Source: DUOA01 sp012839095 (lineage in GTDB: Bacteria > Bacillota > Clostridia > Caldicoprobacterales > DTU083). From it: DNA of 64,000 bases. Position 1 is the first letter of the stretch. Each line of letters opens with the position of its first letter. Under the pieces are notes generated by a model. That model saw only the letters and a list, made by a program, of their open reading frames with translations. It had not been told where the DNA came from and searched no databases. Below are positions 25,920-33,244 of the stretch, piece after piece. The stretch covers positions 496,001 through 560,000 of the forward strand of contig JBMNJE010000011.1 in the NCBI GenBank assembly GCA_050951505.1, given 5' to 3'. A program made the translations under genes and the position numbers.

Positions 25920-26560
25920 GAAAATTGTTGATAATTCGCAGGAAGAATATTATTGTAGGCTTGCTGGTGATTCTATTGATCATTACCGGGTACCTGAATT
26001 TTCGGTTTAATCAGAATGCGGCTCCGGCAGTAAATCCCAAGGATAACAAGACTTCGGAAGCAGATACGGATGAGAATCCTCAGACCGGCAGCCATGGGAA
26101 CAAGGGACAGGGGGAAGCAGATGAAAATCATTTAACCTCGGGAGGAAAAATTACCGTTACGGATTTGGATGAATCCCCCGGTGAGGAATCTTCACAGGCA
26201 GCATCCTCCAGTGCAGCATTTTTCAGAGACTATAGATTTGAAAGAAAACAAAACAGAAGCAAGGAAGTGGAATATATTAATTCTGTAATTAATAATCCCA
26301 ATTCCGATCCGGAGATGATAAAGGAAGCGCAGATGCAGCTGCTGGAAATCACTGAAAACATGGAAGCGGAAATGTCAATAGAGAACCTTATAAAAGCAAA
26401 AGGTTTCCGGGATGCAATTGTAATTATTCACAGGGATAATGTCAACGTGATTGTTGACAAGGCTGAACTGGTTCCGGAAGAAGTAGCCATGATTTTGGAT
26501 ATAGTGAGAAGAGAATCAGGCAAAGAAGTTGAAAACATAAAAATAATACCCAAGATTTGA
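25916..26560 (+). CDS. spoIIIAH: Stage III sporulation protein AH
   Basis: SpoIIIAH binds SpoIIQ across the two septal membranes. In its 214 aa an N-terminal membrane helix (about 11-29) is followed by an acidic low-complexity linker (about 38-100) and a YscJ/FliF-like domain. That domain holds NPNSDPEMIKEAQMQLLEI and IENLIKAKGFRDAIVIIHRDNVNVIV in pieces. It is the last spoIIIA gene; a new promoter follows. Confidence 0.95.
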   Translation: MRKLLIIRRKNIIVGLLVILLIITGYLNFRFNQNAAPAVNPKDNKTSEADTDENPQTGSHGNKGQGEADENHLTSGGKITVTDLDESPGEESSQAASSSAAFFRDYRFERKQNRSKEVEYINSVINNPNSDPEMIKEAQMQLLEITENMEAEMSIENLIKAKGFRDAIVIIHRDNVNVIVDKAELVPEEVAMILDIVRRESGKEVENIKIIPKI

Positions 26561-26580
26561 ATGAAATGGAATAGAACTAT

Positions 26581-26609
26581 TTGTAAATATACATCTTCTT
26601 TGGTATAAT
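26581..26609 (+). promoter_or_regulatory. Promoter before asp23/amaP genes
   Basis: TTGTAA (26581-26586) and a perfect TATAAT (26604-26609) are separated by 17 bases, 35 bases before the Asp23 start. Confidence 0.6.
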
Positions 26610-26643
26610 AAAAACACAAATTATGGAATGGGAGGTGGAAGTG

Positions 26644-27033
26644 TTGACGCAACAAACTTCCGAAGATTATGGCAAGGTGACATTTGCTGATGAGGTAGTA
26701 GCCATCATAGCCGGCCTTGCAGCTACCGAAATTCCGGGTGTAGCGGCTATGAGCGGAGGCATCGCCGGAGGAATAGTGGAAAAGCTTGGCAGAAAGAATT
26801 TGGCAAAAGGCGTAAAGGTTGAGGTAGGCGAGAAAGAAACCGCTATTGATCTGTTTATCATAGTAGAATACGGAGTCAGGATTCCCGAATTGGCCTGGAA
26901 CATTCAGGAGAATGTAAAAAAGGCAGTCGAGAATATGACTGGGCTTAATGTAATAGAGGTAAACATACATATTCAGGGTGTAAATTTCGAAAAGGAAACC
27001 AAAGCAGAAGAACCACCACCTAAAATCCGCTAG
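26644..27033 (+). CDS. Asp23/Gls24 family envelope stress protein
   Basis: The 129-aa protein has the family pattern VTFADEVVAIIAGLAATEIPGVAAMSG near the N-terminus, the glycine-rich GGIAGGIVEKLGRKNLAKGVKVEVG, and the C-terminal NIQENVKKAVENMTGLNVIEVNIHIQG (each in parts). Asp23 is anchored at the membrane by AmaP, encoded next. TTG 26644 is preferred because GGAGGTGG ends 6 bases upstream; GTG 26641 and ATG 26623 are also in frame. The gene has its own promoter and a following hairpin. Confidence 0.92.
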   Translation: MTQQTSEDYGKVTFADEVVAIIAGLAATEIPGVAAMSGGIAGGIVEKLGRKNLAKGVKVEVGEKETAIDLFIIVEYGVRIPELAWNIQENVKKAVENMTGLNVIEVNIHIQGVNFEKETKAEEPPPKIR

Positions 27034-27037
27034 AGCA

Positions 27038-27061
27038 AACCCTCTGATTATTCAGAGGGTT
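27038..27061 (+). terminator. Hairpin after Asp23 gene
   Basis: AACCCTCTGA (27038-27047) pairs perfectly with TCAGAGGGTT (27052-27061) around TTAT. There is no T run after it, so it may be an attenuator or an RNA-stabilising hairpin rather than a strong terminator. Confidence 0.45.
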
Positions 27062-27124
27062 ACTGACATTTAAACACATGATGATATTGTAAACATTCTG
27101 CTGTAATGGAAAGGAATGTAAAGT

Positions 27125-27673
27125 ATGAAAATAAAGCTTTTTGACCGCCTTCTCCTTACCATAATGACATTAATTATTATCTTGCTTTCTCTAATTCTCC
27201 TGAGTGTCGCTCTACAGATTATCCCAGCAGCTGACATAGCTGATCTATTATCTGAAGTATCTTACGGCTGGCCTGCAATTATCCTTGGTGTCATATCCCT
27301 TGTTTTGTTTCTTGCAGGCATTCGCCTGCTGGTTGCCGGTTATGCAAGAAATAAACCACTCAGTGCTCTTTTGGCCAATACCGACTTGGGTGTAATCCGA
27401 ATATCCATAAATACATTGGATACTCTCACGCAAAAAGCTGTCCGGCATTTTAAGGAAGTTAAGGAAGTAAAGAGTGTTGTTCTGGCTGACCCTGAAGGAG
27501 TGCGGGTCCAGCTCAAGATTAGTGTTCTGCCCGAAGTCGTAATGCCTGAGCTGTCAAGAAATATTCAGGAAAAGGTAAAGGAGTACGTGGAAGCCCTGTC
27601 TGGCATTCAAGTCAGAGAAGTACAGATATATATAGATAATCTGAGTGTTGAAAAGCAGGCCCGTGTAGATTAG
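27125..27673 (+). CDS. amaP: Alkaline shock response membrane anchor protein AmaP
   Basis: The 182-aa protein has two membrane helices (about 8-33 and 48-71) followed by an Asp23-like cytoplasmic domain. It shares the TLTQKAVRHFKEVKEV and ELSRNIQEKVKEYVEALSGIQVREVQIYI pattern with Asp23. AmaP anchors Asp23 to the membrane. It sits between the Asp23 gene and the DUF2273 gene, the standard order. Confidence 0.9.
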   Translation: MKIKLFDRLLLTIMTLIIILLSLILLSVALQIIPAADIADLLSEVSYGWPAIILGVISLVLFLAGIRLLVAGYARNKPLSALLANTDLGVIRISINTLDTLTQKAVRHFKEVKEVKSVVLADPEGVRVQLKISVLPEVVMPELSRNIQEKVKEYVEALSGIQVREVQIYIDNLSVEKQARVD

Positions 27674-27683
27674 GAGGTTGGAG

Positions 27684-27926
27684 ATGAAGCATTTTCAGGA
27701 ATGGCTTACAGCTGCCTTTGCCAATCACAAGGGTAAAAAGGTAGGATTCCTGTGCGGCCTGATCTTTGGAATTCTTATATTAACACTGGGCTTTTGGCGA
27801 GGCATATTTCTTACAATAACGGTCAGCCTTGGTTGCTGGCTGGGCAGCTTCCATGACAGAAAAGAGAGTTTTCTTGCTTTTTTGGAAAAGATTATACCAG
27901 ACGGAGTACGAAATAAGATGTCATGA
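27684..27926 (+). CDS. DUF2273 small membrane protein
   Basis: The 80-aa protein has two membrane helices with the pattern GFLCGLIFGILILTLGFWRG and ITVSLGCWLGSFHDRK, typical of DUF2273 proteins found next to AmaP and Asp23. ATG 27684 is preferred over TTG 27678 because AGGAGG at 27672 is better spaced. The function is unknown. Confidence 0.88.
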   Translation: MKHFQEWLTAAFANHKGKKVGFLCGLIFGILILTLGFWRGIFLTITVSLGCWLGSFHDRKESFLAFLEKIIPDGVRNKMS

Positions 27927-28023
27927 AACACCGATTTGTCAGACAAAGAAGATACCTTTTGACTGATGCAGAAACAAAAGAAGTACAAACTTAACAATCA
28001 GTTAATAAAGGCAGGAGGGCAGA

Positions 28024-28431
28024 ATGTCTAGAAAATCAGCAAGAGAAGCTGCTATGAGTCTGCTTTATCAGAAAATATTTACTGAGGATTACGATATAGA
28101 GAAATTACAGAGTATGGTGGATGGCAGGCTGGATCTCGACGAAAAGGACATGTCATATATTGAGGATATCCTCAATGGCTGCAACCGTAATATGGACAAA
28201 ATTGACGAAATTATCCGTTCAGGCAGTATAGGCTGGAGGTTTGATCGGATTTCCAAAGTAGATCTTTCCATTTTGCGGCTGGCCTTGTATGAAATACTGT
28301 ATCGTGATGATATTCCTGAGAGCGTTTCCATTAATGAAGCCGTGGAACTGGCCAAAAAATACGGCGGAGAGAAAACCGGCTCATTTGTTAATGGTATCTT
28401 GGGAAACTTCATTCGCAGCAGAAACAAATGA
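28024..28431 (+). CDS. nusB: Transcription antitermination protein NusB
   Basis: NusB binds boxA RNA with NusE in rRNA antitermination. Its 135 aa start SRKSAREAAMSLLYQKIF. The C-terminal LRLALYEILYRDDIPESVSINEAVELAKKYGGEKTGSFVNGILG signature is complete (cited in one piece only as motif positions 82-126). It overlaps the next gene by 4 bases. RBS GGCAGGAGGG precedes the ATG. Confidence 0.95.
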   Translation: MSRKSAREAAMSLLYQKIFTEDYDIEKLQSMVDGRLDLDEKDMSYIEDILNGCNRNMDKIDEIIRSGSIGWRFDRISKVDLSILRLALYEILYRDDIPESVSINEAVELAKKYGGEKTGSFVNGILGNFIRSRNK

Positions 28432-29390
28432 AATTTATACTTGGCATTGACACCAGCTGCTATACCACATCCCTGGCCGGAGTCGGTCTGGATGGCACAG
28501 TTCTTTTCAATCATCAACTGCTGCTGGACGTACCTGAGGGAAAGTATGGCCTTCAGCAATCCGAAGCCTTGTTCCACCATCTGAAGAATCTTCCGCTGCT
28601 CACAGACTCCATACGGGAACACATACCGGATGGGGAGATTGCAGCTGTATGCGCCAGTGTACGGCCCCGGCCGCAGAAAGATTCTTACATGCCTGTTTTT
28701 TTGTTTTCCCACCATATAGGACAGGCTGTCGCCGACCTGACGGGAACACCTTTTTACCCTGTCAGTCATCAGGAAACTCATATTATGGCCGGCTTGTATT
28801 CTGCCAACGGTCCGAACAGCAGCCAATTTCTCGCTTTGCACTTATCCGGCGGTACTACAGAATTATTGCATGTTACATCCCAAGAAACCGGATTTGACAT
28901 AAAGCTGATAGGAAATACCCTGGATCTGTCTGCCGGACAATTTGTGGATCGCATTGGTGTGGCTATGGGGCTGCCTTTTCCTGCCGGCCCATATTTGGAG
29001 CAATTATCCCTGTCCGGTACAGGCCTTAGTTCCATAACTGGTTCGGTAAAGGGACTGCATGTTAGCTTTTCAGGTCCTGAAACCCAGGGACAGATGCTGA
29101 TTCGAAAGGGAGAAGCCTATCCTGAAATAGCCTATGCAGTATACGACTTGTTGATCCGGGTTATCAGCAAATGGATCTTAAACGCAGTAAGTAAGGGATA
29201 TTCCAATAAAGTGCTTCTTGTTGGCGGAGTTTCTTCCAGCAGGATCCTACGGCAAGGTCTGCAGGAAAGATTAAGCAAACGCAACCGCTCCATCCGATTG
29301 TATTATGCTGATCCAAAGCTTTCCAAGGACAACGCTGTCGGTACTGCTTTACTGGGTCTGCAGGCCTATCAAAACCAACACATTAAATGA
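28428..29390 (+). CDS. TsaD/Kae1-like (M22 family) paralogue
   Basis: The 320-aa product has the ASKHA-type N-terminus FILGIDTSCYTTSLAGVG and the HQETH motif (the HxExH metal ligands of TsaD) in YPVSHQETHIMAG. LHLSGGTTELL (phosphate-2) and LVGGVSSSRILRQGL (adenosine) follow. It is shorter than true TsaD and lacks part of the usual insert, so it is the Kae1-like protein often annotated as O-sialoglycoprotein endopeptidase in clostridia. It is located between nusB and folD. Whether it acts in t6A synthesis is not known; a separate tsaD is expected elsewhere. Confidence 0.85.
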   Translation: MKFILGIDTSCYTTSLAGVGLDGTVLFNHQLLLDVPEGKYGLQQSEALFHHLKNLPLLTDSIREHIPDGEIAAVCASVRPRPQKDSYMPVFLFSHHIGQAVADLTGTPFYPVSHQETHIMAGLYSANGPNSSQFLALHLSGGTTELLHVTSQETGFDIKLIGNTLDLSAGQFVDRIGVAMGLPFPAGPYLEQLSLSGTGLSSITGSVKGLHVSFSGPETQGQMLIRKGEAYPEIAYAVYDLLIRVISKWILNAVSKGYSNKVLLVGGVSSSRILRQGLQERLSKRNRSIRLYYADPKLSKDNAVGTALLGLQAYQNQHIK

Positions 29391-29403
29391 ATGGAGGAGT
29401 ATC

Positions 29404-30249
29404 ATGGCAAAGCTGATAGACGGCAGGGCGTTAGCCAGGCAAATCAGACAAGAATTAAAAGAGGATATACTGACTTTAAGGAATCAACACAATTTGGTTC
29501 CGGGGCTGACAGTGATTTTGGTAGGCGATGATCCCGCTTCTCATGTCTACGTTCGTAATAAGGAGCGTGCATGTTCCGAGGTTGGAATCCATTCCAATGT
29601 AATACGGATGAATGCTGAAGTGACAGAGAAGGAGCTGCTTGATACCATAGAAGGATTAAATAATGACGATAAAGTCCATGGAATATTGGTGCAACTGCCT
29701 CTGCCGGATCATATCAATGAGAAAGCTGTAATCAACGCAATTAAACCGGCTAAAGATGTGGATGGATTTCATCCGGTTAACAGCGGAATGCTGATGACAG
29801 GTCAGGCAGTGCTTGAACCCTGCACACCTAAGGGCATCATACGATTAATTGAAGAGACAGGCTGCATTATAGCCGGTAAACATGCAGTCGTCATTGGACG
29901 AAGCAATATTGTAGGAAAGCCGGTAGCAATGATGCTGCTTCAGAAACATGCTACCGTTACAATAGCCCATTCCCGCACCCAGGACCTGGCAACCGTTGCC
30001 GCTAGTGCAGATATTTTGGTTGTTGCAATCGGCAAACCTCAATTAATAGACGACAGTTATATCAAAAAAGACGCTATAGTTATTGATGTTGGTACAACCA
30101 GGGTCAATGGAGCCCTTATGGGTGATGTTAAATTTGATAAGGCAACTGAAAAGGCGGCTTATATTACACCTGTTCCCGGAGGAGTAGGTCCAATGACCAT
30201 TACTATGCTTTTGGAAAATACATTGATCGCTGCAAGGAACAGTATATGA
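29404..30249 (+). CDS. folD: Bifunctional methylenetetrahydrofolate dehydrogenase / cyclohydrolase
   Basis: FolD interconverts 5,10-methylene-THF and 10-formyl-THF. In its 281 aa the catalytic Tyr49-x3-Lys53 pair is in SHVYVRNKERACSEVGI. VQLPLPDHI, GRSNIVGKPVAMMLL (NADP loop) and PVPGGVGPMTITMLLENT complete the signatures. ATG 29404 follows GGAGG; an in-frame codon about 100 bases upstream would overlap the previous gene without conserved sequence. It overlaps xseA by 4 bases. Confidence 0.97.
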   Translation: MAKLIDGRALARQIRQELKEDILTLRNQHNLVPGLTVILVGDDPASHVYVRNKERACSEVGIHSNVIRMNAEVTEKELLDTIEGLNNDDKVHGILVQLPLPDHINEKAVINAIKPAKDVDGFHPVNSGMLMTGQAVLEPCTPKGIIRLIEETGCIIAGKHAVVIGRSNIVGKPVAMMLLQKHATVTIAHSRTQDLATVAASADILVVAIGKPQLIDDSYIKKDAIVIDVGTTRVNGALMGDVKFDKATEKAAYITPVPGGVGPMTITMLLENTLIAARNSI

Positions 30250-31454
30250 GCAGAACTATTTTTACCGTTCATCAGCTGAATGACTATGTCCGCATTCTCC
30301 TGGCCAGGGATCCCATTCTTAAAAATGTAAGGGTCCGAGGAGAGGTTTCCAATTTCAAACTTCATACATCAGGTCATATGTATTTTTCCCTGAAGGATGA
30401 ACAGGCTCGAATCCAATGCGTACTATTCAGGCAAAAAAGGACCGGTCTGGGATTCCTGCCCCGGGACGGCATGCAGGTGATAGCAGCTGGTGCTGTTTCC
30501 ATTTATAACAGAGACGGTCAATACCAATTGTATGTCGAATCGCTGGAGCAAGACGGATTGGGAGATCTTCACCTGGCCTTTGAGGAACTGAAAAAAAGAC
30601 TGCGGGAAGAAGGCCTTTTTGATGACAGGTTTAAAAAAAACCTGCCTCTTTTCCCTAAAAAAGTAGCTGTCATAACTTCCCATACCGGAGCTGCAGTCCA
30701 GGACATTATTCATGTTATCAGGCAACGCAATGCACATGTGGATATTCTTATTCTGCCTGTGGCAGTTCAGGGGCAGGGGGCTGCTGAGCAGATTGCCAGA
30801 GCTATTGATTATGCTAATACCAGAAACGACATCGATTTACTCATCATCGGCAGAGGCGGCGGTTCACTGGAGGAATTGTGGGCATTTAATGAAGAAGAGG
30901 TAGCCCGGGCTGTATTCCGCTCGGAATTACCTGTAATATCAGCAGTCGGCCACGAAACAGATTTTACAATAGCAGATTTTGTTGCCGACCTTCGGGCTGC
31001 AACTCCGTCCAATGCTGCAGAATTGGCTGTGCCGGTGACCAGTTCCATATTGTCAGTAATAGATGGTTTGAAAAATAAACTGATGAATACCATAAATGGA
31101 TATTTGATGGGAAAGCAGCACAAATTGAATTTAATCCAAAACCATTATGCATTTCAGATGCCAAGGCTGCTGATCGACCAACAAAGCCAATACGCGGACC
31201 AGTTGTCACAAAGAATTGCCAATGCCATGCAATCAGCTTTACAAAGCCGGGAAGAACAATTAGCCAGGGCGGCTTCTTCTTTGGAGGCAATGAGTCCCTT
31301 AAAGGTGTTGCACAGGGGATATGCCATAGTGTCTCCTGAGGGAATGAGAACTTCCATACGTTCCATTCAACAGCTTGCCCCGTCTCAGCGTGTTACCGTT
31401 CTTTTTCATGACGGACAGGCAGTGTGTCGAGTGGAAGAACTGCAGCATGAATAA
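30246..31454 (+). CDS. xseA: Exodeoxyribonuclease VII large subunit
   Basis: XseA is the catalytic subunit of the single-strand-specific exonuclease VII. Its 402 aa comprise an N-terminal OB-fold (NVRVRGEVSNFKLHTSGHMYFSLKD in parts), the catalytic core VAVITSHTGAAVQDIIHV, GRGGGSLEELWAFNEE and AVGHETDFTIADFVADLRA, and a C-terminal coiled coil. The gene begins in an ATGA overlap with folD and is followed by xseB. Confidence 0.97.
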   Translation: MSRTIFTVHQLNDYVRILLARDPILKNVRVRGEVSNFKLHTSGHMYFSLKDEQARIQCVLFRQKRTGLGFLPRDGMQVIAAGAVSIYNRDGQYQLYVESLEQDGLGDLHLAFEELKKRLREEGLFDDRFKKNLPLFPKKVAVITSHTGAAVQDIIHVIRQRNAHVDILILPVAVQGQGAAEQIARAIDYANTRNDIDLLIIGRGGGSLEELWAFNEEEVARAVFRSELPVISAVGHETDFTIADFVADLRAATPSNAAELAVPVTSSILSVIDGLKNKLMNTINGYLMGKQHKLNLIQNHYAFQMPRLLIDQQSQYADQLSQRIANAMQSALQSREEQLARAASSLEAMSPLKVLHRGYAIVSPEGMRTSIRSIQQLAPSQRVTVLFHDGQAVCRVEELQHE

Positions 31455-31498
31455 AATATGCAGGAAGATAGAATATAGGAAAACAAGGAGCTAAGTGA

Positions 31499-31759
31499 AT
31501 GAAGAACACAATACCTGGCGAGCAGGGTCTCACCTTTGAAGAAGCAATAAAAGAATTGGAAGACATAGTCCTTACTTTGGAAGAAGGTACCGTTTCCCTG
31601 GAGCAATCCCTGGAGCTGTATAAACGAGGTATTATTCTTATAGAATTCTGCAATAAACAACTGACTGAAGCCCAGGGAGTTGTCAGTCTATTATCGCGGA
31701 GCAGAACCGGAGAACTGGAGGAAATCTCCATAGAAGTTCCCGAAAAGGATGAGAACTGA
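31499..31759 (+). CDS. xseB: Exodeoxyribonuclease VII small subunit
   Basis: The 86-aa product contains LTFEEAIKELEDIVLTLEEG, then LEQSLELYKRGIILIEFC and LTEAQGVVSLL, the complete XseB signature. It binds the coiled coil of XseA. AAGGAG precedes ATG 31499. Confidence 0.95.
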   Translation: MKNTIPGEQGLTFEEAIKELEDIVLTLEEGTVSLEQSLELYKRGIILIEFCNKQLTEAQGVVSLLSRSRTGELEEISIEVPEKDEN

Positions 31760-31763
31760 AAAT

Positions 31764-32681
31764 ATGAGCTTTCAAGTCACCTATCGAAAGAAAGTGGAAT
31801 ACATTAATCAAGGTCTGAGCATTCTTCTCGAACAAAGACCATGTTATCCTACCCTGCTGAATGCTATAAAGTACAGTATTCAGGCAGGAGGGAAACGGCT
31901 GAGGCCGGTTCTGTTTTTGTCTGCCTTTGAATTGGCTTCGCAGGTATGCAGTCAAAGAGCACCAATGCCAGGTGAATTGGATCAGGTGCGGCCGATGGCG
32001 TGTGCCATTGAGATGATTCATACGTATTCTCTTATTCACGATGATCTTCCGGCCATGGACGATGATGATTACCGCAGGGGCAAACCCACCAATCATAAGG
32101 TGTTTGGTGAAGCAACTGCCATTCTGGCGGGGGACGGGCTTCTGAATCTGGCGTATGAGGTAATGCTGGAGAATTTACCTGCTGTTGTGGAGAAACTGCC
32201 GGATTATCTCAGGGCTATGTCAGTCATAGCCGGTGCAGCCGGTATTTCCGGCATGATCAGCGGTCAGTGTGCAGATATGGAGATTCAAAGCAATAATAGC
32301 TGTGAAGACAGACTGACCTATATACACGCTCATAAAACCGAGGCCCTTATTACCAGTGCCCTTAAAGCAGGTGTTATGTTAAGGGGCGGGAGTATGGATA
32401 TGCTGAATGCAGTTTCCGGCTATGGAAAGGCTCTTGGACTGGCGTTTCAGATTACGGATGATATTTTGGATTTGACAGGAGACCTGGCCCAGCTGGGTAA
32501 GGATCCCGGCAGCGATAAAAAAATGGGAAAGCTTACATATCCTGCTAAATATGGATTGAGTGAATCCAAAAGAATGGCGCAAAGGTATATTGAACAGGCA
32601 ATTCACTTTTTGAAGCCCTTTGGCAGGAATGCTGAGTTTCTGGTATCGCTTGCTAACTCTATATTGGATAGGAATCAATAA
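31764..32681 (+). CDS. ispA: Farnesyl diphosphate / polyprenyl synthase (IspA family)
   Basis: This enzyme condenses IPP with DMAPP and GPP to make FPP. The 305-aa product has GGKRLRP, the first Asp-rich motif DDLPAMDDDD with RRGKPTNH, and the second motif FQITDDILDLTGD. It lies next to dxs, as in many Firmicutes, linking isoprenoid precursor supply and use. ATG 31764 is chosen because AGGATG lies upstream; ATG 31749, overlapping xseB, is also possible and adds 5 residues. Confidence 0.95.
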   Translation: MSFQVTYRKKVEYINQGLSILLEQRPCYPTLLNAIKYSIQAGGKRLRPVLFLSAFELASQVCSQRAPMPGELDQVRPMACAIEMIHTYSLIHDDLPAMDDDDYRRGKPTNHKVFGEATAILAGDGLLNLAYEVMLENLPAVVEKLPDYLRAMSVIAGAAGISGMISGQCADMEIQSNNSCEDRLTYIHAHKTEALITSALKAGVMLRGGSMDMLNAVSGYGKALGLAFQITDDILDLTGDLAQLGKDPGSDKKMGKLTYPAKYGLSESKRMAQRYIEQAIHFLKPFGRNAEFLVSLANSILDRNQ

Positions 32682-32692
32682 GGGGGATCCAT

Positions 32693-33136
32693 TTGATCAT
32701 TTTCAATGAAATTCTTGACAACAAAATAATTTGGGTAAGTCTGCTCGCCTGGTTCATTGCACAATTTATAAAAGTATTGCTGACCATAATGTTTGGCAAA
32801 CAATTGGATCTGACCCGCTTCGTAGGTTCAGGCGGAATGCCCAGTTCCCATTCCGCCCTGGTTGTCAGCATGGCAACCTCGATAGGGTATGCTAATGGAT
32901 TCAATTCCTCTATTTTTGCCTTGTCCGCAACAGTTGCTTTGATAGTGATGTATGATGCAGCAGGTGTTCGAAGAGCAGCCGGAAAACAAGCAGCAGTACT
33001 AAACGAGATTGTGGAGGAACTGCAGGCACATCGTGGGATAAGGGAGGAAAAGCTTAAGGAATTGCTGGGTCATACTCCAATAGAAGTAATTGCAGGTGCT
33101 GCTTTGGGAATCTTGATTGCCTTTATCTTTCGCTGA
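32693..33136 (+). CDS. Divergent PAP2 family membrane protein (DUF212)
   Basis: The 147-aa protein from TTG 32693 (AAGGGGGATCC upstream) has membrane helices and the family signature RFVGSGGMPSSHSALVVSMA (its PSSH is the phosphatase histidine motif). VMYDAAGVRRAAGKQA and a C-terminal LGHTPIEVIAGAALG follow. Known as YuiD-like or divergent PAP2 proteins; a polyprenyl-phosphate phosphatase role is plausible from its position between ispA and dxs but is not shown. Confidence 0.9.
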   Translation: MIIFNEILDNKIIWVSLLAWFIAQFIKVLLTIMFGKQLDLTRFVGSGGMPSSHSALVVSMATSIGYANGFNSSIFALSATVALIVMYDAAGVRRAAGKQAAVLNEIVEELQAHRGIREEKLKELLGHTPIEVIAGAALGILIAFIFR

Positions 33137-33142
33137 ATATCG

Positions 33143-33172
33143 TTGAAAGGCTGCCAAAGCATATGATATAAT
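33143..33172 (+). promoter_or_regulatory. Sigma-A-type promoter for dxs operon
   Basis: TTGAAA (33143-33148) and TATAAT (33167-33172) are separated by 18 bases. The predicted transcript would start about 8 bases before a strong inverted repeat at 33181-33210. Confidence 0.6.
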
Positions 33173-33180
33173 TTTTATTC

Positions 33181-33210
33181 AATTGCAATGCGCAGACTGC
33201 ATTGGCAATT
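33181..33210 (+). repeat. Inverted repeat in dxs leader
   Basis: AATTGCAATGC (33181-33191) pairs with GCATTGGCAATT (33199-33210) with one bulged G and a 7-base loop. It is placed at the expected 5' end of the dxs mRNA, so it could be an RNA hairpin or a DNA operator. Confidence 0.55.
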
Positions 33211-33244
33211 AGTATTAACTCCTAATAATAGAAAGGAATCCGCA

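Noticed and set aside
27923..27997. Small open frame of about 23 codons after the DUF2273 gene, with an ATGA overlap
   Set aside because: No Shine-Dalgarno site, no conserved pattern and a very short, basic product.
28089..28841. 250-aa open frame on the minus strand across nusB and the TsaD-like gene
   Set aside because: It covers two conserved genes on the other strand and shows no motif or start context.
33188..33244. In-frame upstream extension of dxs
   Set aside because: The added residues fall in the leader inverted repeat and are not part of the DXS family; ATG 33245 has the ribosome site.
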